A DNA stretch of 64,000 bases, from contig VSOZ01000003.1 in the NCBI GenBank assembly GCA_009775095.1, positions 124,001 through 188,000 on the forward strand. The letters are read 5' to 3'. Within the stretch, counting starts at the first letter, position 1. Every line of letters begins with the position of its first letter. Source of the stretch: Muribaculum sp. (lineage in GTDB: Bacteria; Bacteroidota; Bacteroidia; Bacteroidales; Muribaculaceae). Below are positions 59,562 to 64,000 of the stretch, piece by piece. The position numbers and the translations under genes were made by a program. The notes beneath the pieces are model-generated. The model did no database searches. It was not told where the DNA came from and was given only the letters and a program-made list of their open reading frames with translations.

Positions 59562-60737
59562 TCACGAATTTTCGGGCGCATTGTTGTTTTTGGGAGGTGA
59601 AGGCCTTACTGCCCGGTATGCCATTGATCCACCGGAACCTACGATGCCTATTGTGGTACCTACTGCGGAACCTGCCGCCGAGCCTGCCATTGTAGCCGCG
59701 CCCATAGCCACGCTTCCGGCCGGGGAAGCCGCCCCGCTGCTCACGCCGCCGGGTATCAGCCATGATGCCACTTCCGGCACGAAGCGTATTATGTACGCTC
59801 CAACAAGCATACCCATCGCATACATGCAGTTCGAGCCTATGCCCTGCAAGCCGAGCGCGCCTATCTGCTCCCACGAGTTCACCGTACCGTGCAGTAGGTG
59901 ATTGTAGGCCACCAGGTCCTCCTGAAGATTATACAGCAGGATATAGTCGATGTAGTACAGGCACATATAGGTGACGAAACCCCACAGCGTCAGGGAGAGG
60001 AACTTGGAGATCCACTGGCTCCACGCCGAGTTCCACGGAGGGGCGAGCGACAGGGCGAACATTATGGGGCAGAACACGACCATTATGGCGATGAATATAC
60101 GCTGCGCCACAAGTATGCCGTAGTAGGACATCTGGAAGATCAGCTCGCCGACAAAGCGTATCACGTCGTTTATCCACTCGCTGACCTTGGTCTCTGCCGC
60201 CACAGCCGCACGCTGGGCGTAGTTGTTGATTGTCTCTCCGAGGTTTTCCACATTGTAGATCAGTTTGTCCCACCAGTTTGCATCCTCGCCGATTGCGGCG
60301 ACCTGCTTCGCCGCCGATATGGAATCCTGCACGGCGCGGAGGCGTTCAAGGTATTCACCCTGCTTCTGAGCCACTTTAAGCTCCAGTGCCGCCACCTCCT
60401 TGTTTTTCGCCATAGCCATAGCCTTTGTGGTGGCCTCCAGCGACTTGCCGGGTACCTGAAGGGCCGAGCATATCCAAGACGAGCCGGATATGCACATCGA
60501 GATTCCGATGATGCGCAGCAGCTTCATCACGTCCATGCAACGGCGGCCGAGCATCATCATCCAGCACTCGTATGAGCCTACGCACAAGGCGAGTAGAAGA
60601 CCGAGCATACGGGCGAAGCTGATAGTGTCGCCGAGTATCGCCACATTAGGAAAAGCCTCCATTGCAACAAGGAGCTTGTCAAGGCTCTCGTCGATGGCCG
60701 GGAGCCCCATTGTGCAGAGTATTGATAATAAAGTCAT
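59562..60737 (-). CDS. traJ: conjugative transposon protein TraJ (VirB6-like)
   Basis: This 391-residue protein has several membrane helices (about 40-62, 85-105, 210-235, 245-265, 310-335) and a central soluble part with LKVAQKQGEYLERLRAVQDS. FCPIMFALSLAPPWNSAWSQ and VTYMCLYYIDYILLYNLQED are typical of TraJ, the polytopic VirB6-like component. The C-terminal 80 residues are Gly/Ala-rich, a variable tail. It stands between the DUF5045-like gene and traK. Confidence 0.92.
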   Translation of the reverse strand: MTLLSILCTMGLPAIDESLDKLLVAMEAFPNVAILGDTISFARMLGLLLALCVGSYECWMMMLGRRCMDVMKLLRIIGISMCISGSSWICSALQVPGKSLEATTKAMAMAKNKEVAALELKVAQKQGEYLERLRAVQDSISAAKQVAAIGEDANWWDKLIYNVENLGETINNYAQRAAVAAETKVSEWINDVIRFVGELIFQMSYYGILVAQRIFIAIMVVFCPIMFALSLAPPWNSAWSQWISKFLSLTLWGFVTYMCLYYIDYILLYNLQEDLVAYNHLLHGTVNSWEQIGALGLQGIGSNCMYAMGMLVGAYIIRFVPEVASWLIPGGVSSGAASPAGSVAMGAATMAGSAAGSAVGTTIGIVGSGGSMAYRAVRPSPPKNNNAPENS

Positions 60738-60775
60738 ATAATCGGGTATGTAAGATTAATCATGTCAGGTTAATG

Positions 60776-61465
60776 TTAATAATGTGTCGCCGCCACCGCA
60801 GCGAGGCGGGCTGTGCGCGACACCAGTTTCCCCATCTCGGATTTGGCTTCCTCGTATGCCTGCTGACGCTTCGCGTTCTCCAGCCCGTAGCCGACACCCT
60901 GCTTATGGATGTAGGCGATGTTGGCGCATACGATCTCATTCTGCCTGGAAATCTCGTCCACCTGATATTTCATCTTCCCCTTGCTCTTGTTGAGGCAATA
61001 GAGGAGTCCGTCGGCTATGCAGTCCTGCATACGGCTGAACTCGTCCTTGTAGATCGAATAGGTGACATCTACAGCGCGGTCAGCCTCGCGAGCCAGCTCC
61101 TCCTTGTAGAGCGATTCGACGTATGCGCGCTCTTTCTCCACCTTGTAGAGTTTTTGACGCTGTGTTTCCTCCGCCGTGACACGCACGGGCATGATGCGCT
61201 TCACATTGGATTTCTCCTCCTTGAATCGGACGCGGTATCCGGACTTGAATCCAGCCCATTTCCAGTACATTTCCGCACCGGAATAATTCTTGTGCAGGAA
61301 ATAATAGTACCAGTCGGGAGCGAAGCCCCACGGTCCGTTCTCCATCGACTGCCACTGCTTCTCCTTCTGGTCGTCATGGATTTTGGGTGTCTTGGCCGAT
61401 ATTGAAGCCGGAGCCGCCGCAACCAGCACAGCAAGCATGGCAGCCGGAATAAATCTGAATTTCAT
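60776..61465 (-). CDS. exported DUF5045-like conjugation protein
   Basis: The ATG at 61465 gives 229 residues with a clear signal peptide (RFIPAAMLAVLVAAAPASIS), while the open frame extends 41 codons upstream through the next gene. The mature part has QWQSMENGPWGFAPDWYYYF, then HKNYSGAEMYWKWAGFKSG, typical of DUF5045 proteins in Bacteroidetes tra operons, followed by a helical Lys/Glu-rich part. The role in transfer is unknown. It is 38 bases from traJ. Confidence 0.82.
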   Translation of the reverse strand: MKFRFIPAAMLAVLVAAAPASISAKTPKIHDDQKEKQWQSMENGPWGFAPDWYYYFLHKNYSGAEMYWKWAGFKSGYRVRFKEEKSNVKRIMPVRVTAEETQRQKLYKVEKERAYVESLYKEELAREADRAVDVTYSIYKDEFSRMQDCIADGLLYCLNKSKGKMKYQVDEISRQNEIVCANIAYIHKQGVGYGLENAKRQQAYEEAKSEMGKLVSRTARLAAVAATHY

Positions 61466-61476
61466 AATCGTATGTT

Positions 61477-62154
61477 TTATTTGTTCCACTTGTTGATTAT
61501 CGCGTTCACTATCTCGTCCTTGACATCGGAGGTCAGTATCTCCCAGATGTAATCCGGCTTCCAGCCGCAGTTTGTCATAAGATAGCAATAGAGGTTGGCG
61601 TTGTCGATTATGCGCCGGGCGTTGTCGATTGTCGTCTTGAGAGTCATCACAAGGTTCAGCTTCTCATCCATCGAGGCTTTCATCAGGTTTATGCCGGAGG
61701 CGGCCACAGACATATACAATTTCTGCGCGTGTTTTATCTCGCGCGATATGGCAAGGTTTGCGTCGGCGTAGTACCATGCCACAAAAGGTTTCTTGGATAC
61801 ATGCTTGTATGTGTTTACCGTGAAATCCTTATACTCCTTTGTGAGAAGATACAGCGAGCTTGCGGTGGATGATATTGCCCCGGCCAGCACTACATATGAG
61901 TATGTGTTGTTGAGCCGTGTGTCGAGCGTCGATCGCACGTCGTTGAATTTCTCCGCGCCCTTGGTGACCAGCGACTGCTCGCCGAAACTCGTGGCGATGC
62001 GCGTGAGTGCCTGGTCCTCGTCTTTCTTGACAGCCTTGTGCAAAGCCATAAGAGCCTCGAAAGTCGGGAGGTCTTTAGGAAAATCAAAGGCCGCTGACCT
62101 CAGGGGAAGAAGAAGGCACACCAGAGTCGGCAGAATGAAATTTCGTATTCCCAT
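61477..62154 (-). CDS. exported conjugation protein, TraI-position
   Basis: The 225-residue protein has a signal peptide (FILPTLVCLLLPLRSAA) and a largely helical mature part with one hydrophobic segment (about 90-110: YVVLAGAISSTASSLYLL). ASGINLMKASMDEKLNLVMT and MTNCGWKPDYIWEILTSDVK are near the end. I see no catalytic motif. It lies where traH/traI-type genes stand in related elements, with 7 and 11 bases to its neighbours. Confidence 0.7.
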   Translation of the reverse strand: MGIRNFILPTLVCLLLPLRSAAFDFPKDLPTFEALMALHKAVKKDEDQALTRIATSFGEQSLVTKGAEKFNDVRSTLDTRLNNTYSYVVLAGAISSTASSLYLLTKEYKDFTVNTYKHVSKKPFVAWYYADANLAISREIKHAQKLYMSVAASGINLMKASMDEKLNLVMTLKTTIDNARRIIDNANLYCYLMTNCGWKPDYIWEILTSDVKDEIVNAIINKWNK

Positions 62155-62161
62155 GCCGCCT

Positions 62162-62896
62162 TTATTTGAGGATTTGCAGCCCGTTCCAGTTTATTATCAG
62201 CATACCCACCTGATTCTGCATTACCTTCATGTTAGCCCAGCCCTCCGGGTCTATCGCGAAGAAAAGATCATCCTTTGTGGCGTATCTCGCCATCGCCATC
62301 ATAGCCTGCACCTTGTAGCGTATCTCCAGAAGGTCGGTGTAGATTTTGTTGGCTACTGTCAGGCGGTCGTAACGGTCAAGGAAGTTGTAGCCGTCGTTTT
62401 TAGTCCCGGCTGTCGCCTGCCCTTGGAGGGGATTGCATATCTTGCCGTTATTGACAATGTTCACGAAGTCGGCCACAAGCTGCTGAGTCTGTGCTGTGAG
62501 GTTGCCGAGTTCGTTAAGGCAGAGAGCCTTGTTTGAAAACTTGGCGTTGCTTACAGTCTTTACCAGTTCCGGCACGCTCTTTACTATGTCGAAGGCACAC
62601 AACCCTATCTCCACATAATATTTGCTCTCGGTGCCGAAGCCGGAAATGTTCTCCATAGTCACCTTGTAGAGTTCGGTGATGGTGGCCATGCTCACTGTGT
62701 ATTGCTCCAGCTTGTTCTGTTTGGCGGATATGGAGTCAAGTCTTTTGTTGTGCTGATCCTCTATTGCTTTCTGCGATGCAAGGTTGGTCGTCACCGCTTT
62801 CAGGCAGTACGGGTCAATCACCACTTTCCATGCCGAGGCCGTGGTGAAACAAGCCGAAATTATCAGAAATACGATCAGTAGTTTCAATTTTGCCAT
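62162..62896 (-). CDS. exported conjugation protein, paralogue of 45380-46117
   Basis: This 244-residue protein has a signal peptide (KLLIVFLIISACFTTASA), a helical mature part with a coiled-coil start (QHNKRLDSISAKQNKLEQYT), and the end pattern LFFAIDPEGWANMKVMQNQV followed by IINWNGLQIL. The protein encoded at 45380-46117 shares this end and the general layout. It overlaps traG by 13 bases. A periplasmic place in the channel is inferred. Confidence 0.75.
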   Translation of the reverse strand: MAKLKLLIVFLIISACFTTASAWKVVIDPYCLKAVTTNLASQKAIEDQHNKRLDSISAKQNKLEQYTVSMATITELYKVTMENISGFGTESKYYVEIGLCAFDIVKSVPELVKTVSNAKFSNKALCLNELGNLTAQTQQLVADFVNIVNNGKICNPLQGQATAGTKNDGYNFLDRYDRLTVANKIYTDLLEIRYKVQAMMAMARYATKDDLFFAIDPEGWANMKVMQNQVGMLIINWNGLQILK

Positions 62897-64000
62897 AACG
62901 ACATCACTTTTTGTTGTTGGTTGATTTTCCGGGCGAAATCAAGGTATCTGGGGTTTCCGGCTTTCAAGCGGTCGGCCTCTATGTGGATTATCGCCTCCTG
63001 TATTGTCCCGTAATGACGGAGGTATATCTTCAGAGCCTCTTTCTCGGCTCTTTCGGTGGTGTAGGCCCAGTAACATTCGGGCGGTTCCTCCACGCCGAGC
63101 ACGTCGGAGTCCTGGCCCCGGCATATCCACACCTCCTTGTGATAGTTGCGTCCCTCCTTGTTATTGAGGGCATTGATGGTGAATATCTGCTGCCTCTGGA
63201 CCGGGGTCAGTCCGAGTATGGCCGCTATGTCGTTGTATCTGTCCTTGAACTTCGACTGGTCGAGCAATATTTTCACATCCGAGTTGTTGATTATCGCCTC
63301 CTTGACTATGGGGGAGTCTATCACATCGTTAAGCTCCTGCGTCACTACCCCGGCTATGCCGTGGAACTTGCGCACGGTCTTGTAAAGGAACTTTATGTAT
63401 TCAGCCATTGTTGGGGATGCGATGGCTTTCCACGCCTCTTCGATTATAAGGGCCTTGCGTCCTTTCTTGATGCGCATTTTCTGGAGAAAAACGTCCATGA
63501 TTATCAGCACCACGATAGGGAAAAGAACGGGATCATCTTTAATCTTGTCAATTTCAAAGACAATGAACCTCTCGTCGAAAAGATTTGTGTCGAGGTCGGA
63601 GTTGAGCGTCGTTTCCAGCTCGCCGCCACGATAAAATTGTTTGAGGATGGCTGCGAAGTCGCGGATGTCGAAATGGATCTTCTCCAGCGATGTTATCTGC
63701 GGTATCCGTTCAAGGGCGAACTCGTAGTATGTGTTGAAAGAGAGCGACGGCACTTTGAGACGCCTTTTCTGTTCCTCCATGTGGTCAATCTGCTTGTCAA
63801 TCTTCATTAGCATGGAGTTCTCATGCAGCTCTTTCTTGAAAACCTCTATCTTGGCTGCCGCCTTCTCCTTTTCGGATTCAGTGGTCGCCCGGTCAACAAT
63901 CATGGCTCGTAGGGCACGGCACTGGCGTATAAGCCTGATGCGCCTTTCTTCCGAGGGAAGCACGAGTGCCTGGACAGTGATTTGTTTCGGCGGTTCGGGA
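62884..64000 (-). CDS. traG: TraG, VirB4-like conjugation ATPase, C-terminal part
   Basis: The frame is open from the window edge at 64000 to the stop at 62884, so only the last 370 or so residues are seen; the GTG at 63963 is an internal codon, not the start. The Walker B is KALIIEEAWKAIASP, followed by FLYKTVRKFHGIAGVVTQEL and SDVKILLDQSKF, typical of TraG/VirB4. The end has RNYHKEVWICRGQDSDVLGV and EAIIHIEADRLKAGNP. This ATPase powers the channel. The Walker A lies to the right of the window. Confidence 0.93.
   Translation of the reverse strand, partial: PEPPKQITVQALVLPSEERRIRLIRQCRALRAMIVDRATTESEKEKAAAKIEVFKKELHENSMLMKIDKQIDHMEEQKRRLKVPSLSFNTYYEFALERIPQITSLEKIHFDIRDFAAILKQFYRGGELETTLNSDLDTNLFDERFIVFEIDKIKDDPVLFPIVVLIIMDVFLQKMRIKKGRKALIIEEAWKAIASPTMAEYIKFLYKTVRKFHGIAGVVTQELNDVIDSPIVKEAIINNSDVKILLDQSKFKDRYNDIAAILGLTPVQRQQIFTINALNNKEGRNYHKEVWICRGQDSDVLGVEEPPECYWAYTTERAEKEALKIYLRHYGTIQEAIIHIEADRLKAGNPRYLDFARKINQQQKVMSLWQN

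Noticed and set aside
62884..63963. Complete ATPase gene starting with GTG at 63963
   Set aside because: The frame continues open to the window edge and the Walker A motif expected upstream is missing, so this is the C-terminal part of a longer gene.

Overview
The window reads as a gut-type Bacteroidales chromosome carrying the left part of a large integrative and conjugative element (ICE). The phylum call rests on Bacteroidetes-style promoters (TTTG, about 20 bases, TAnnTTTG) before several genes, a Bacteroidetes frdCAB operon, GLPGLI/TonB-dependent receptor genes and a TraJ-K-L-M-N-O transfer operon. A family such as Muribaculaceae is plausible but is inference only.

Chromosomal part (1 to about 16.7 kb): a HAD phosphatase cut by the window edge, a large AsmA-like envelope protein, a DUF5715-type lipoprotein, the fumarate reductase operon frdCAB, a YitT-family membrane protein and valS. 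A minus-strand group follows: an iron-dependent alcohol/aldehyde reductase, an exported SDR-cupin fusion and an AraC regulator. Two 15-bp palindromes in front of the reductase gene are the likely control site. A tRNA-Lys(TTT) gene ends the chromosomal part and is the likely attachment site.

ICE left end (16.7 to 26.3 kb): an array of TGTACCACA sites lies between the tRNA and a tyrosine recombinase. Then come a Cro/C1-type repressor, an excisionase-like protein, a winged-helix replication protein, a DnaC-like ATPase, and a minus-strand set of small accessory genes in two operons. Each of these two operons is preceded by a long non-coding repeat of about 0.5 kb with compensatory base changes. 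A shorter, diverged third copy lies in front of the parB-like gene at 40.8 kb. This family of structured leaders is the strongest candidate here for something undescribed.

Cargo (26.3 to 44 kb): a Crp/Fnr regulator, possibly preceded by a leader peptide and a long inverted repeat, heads an operon of lipoproteins, two GLPGLI proteins, two TonB-dependent receptor-like barrels and a DUF4377 lipoprotein. Five successive gene junctions in it are ATGA overlaps. Next come a WG-repeat/Ig-like lipoprotein, the ParB-like gene, and a group with DKNYY, ankyrin and small membrane proteins. The cargo looks less G+C-rich than the ICE backbone on both sides.

Transfer part (44 to 64 kb, mostly minus strand): a histone H1-like protein, a zinc-ribbon topoisomerase-tail protein, a Toprim primase-like protein, an ArdC-like antirestriction protein, a protein with a MutS mismatch-domain fold that lacks the mismatch-probing residues, a DUF4099/DUF3945 protein, then TraX, a VirD4-like coupling protein, TraO, N, M, L, K, J, three exported transfer proteins and the C-terminal part of the VirB4-like ATPase TraG. 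Two plus-strand genes interrupt this run: a glucosaminidase and an Abi_2/HEPN abortive-infection gene. No relaxase, oriT or right end is visible, so the element continues beyond 64 kb.
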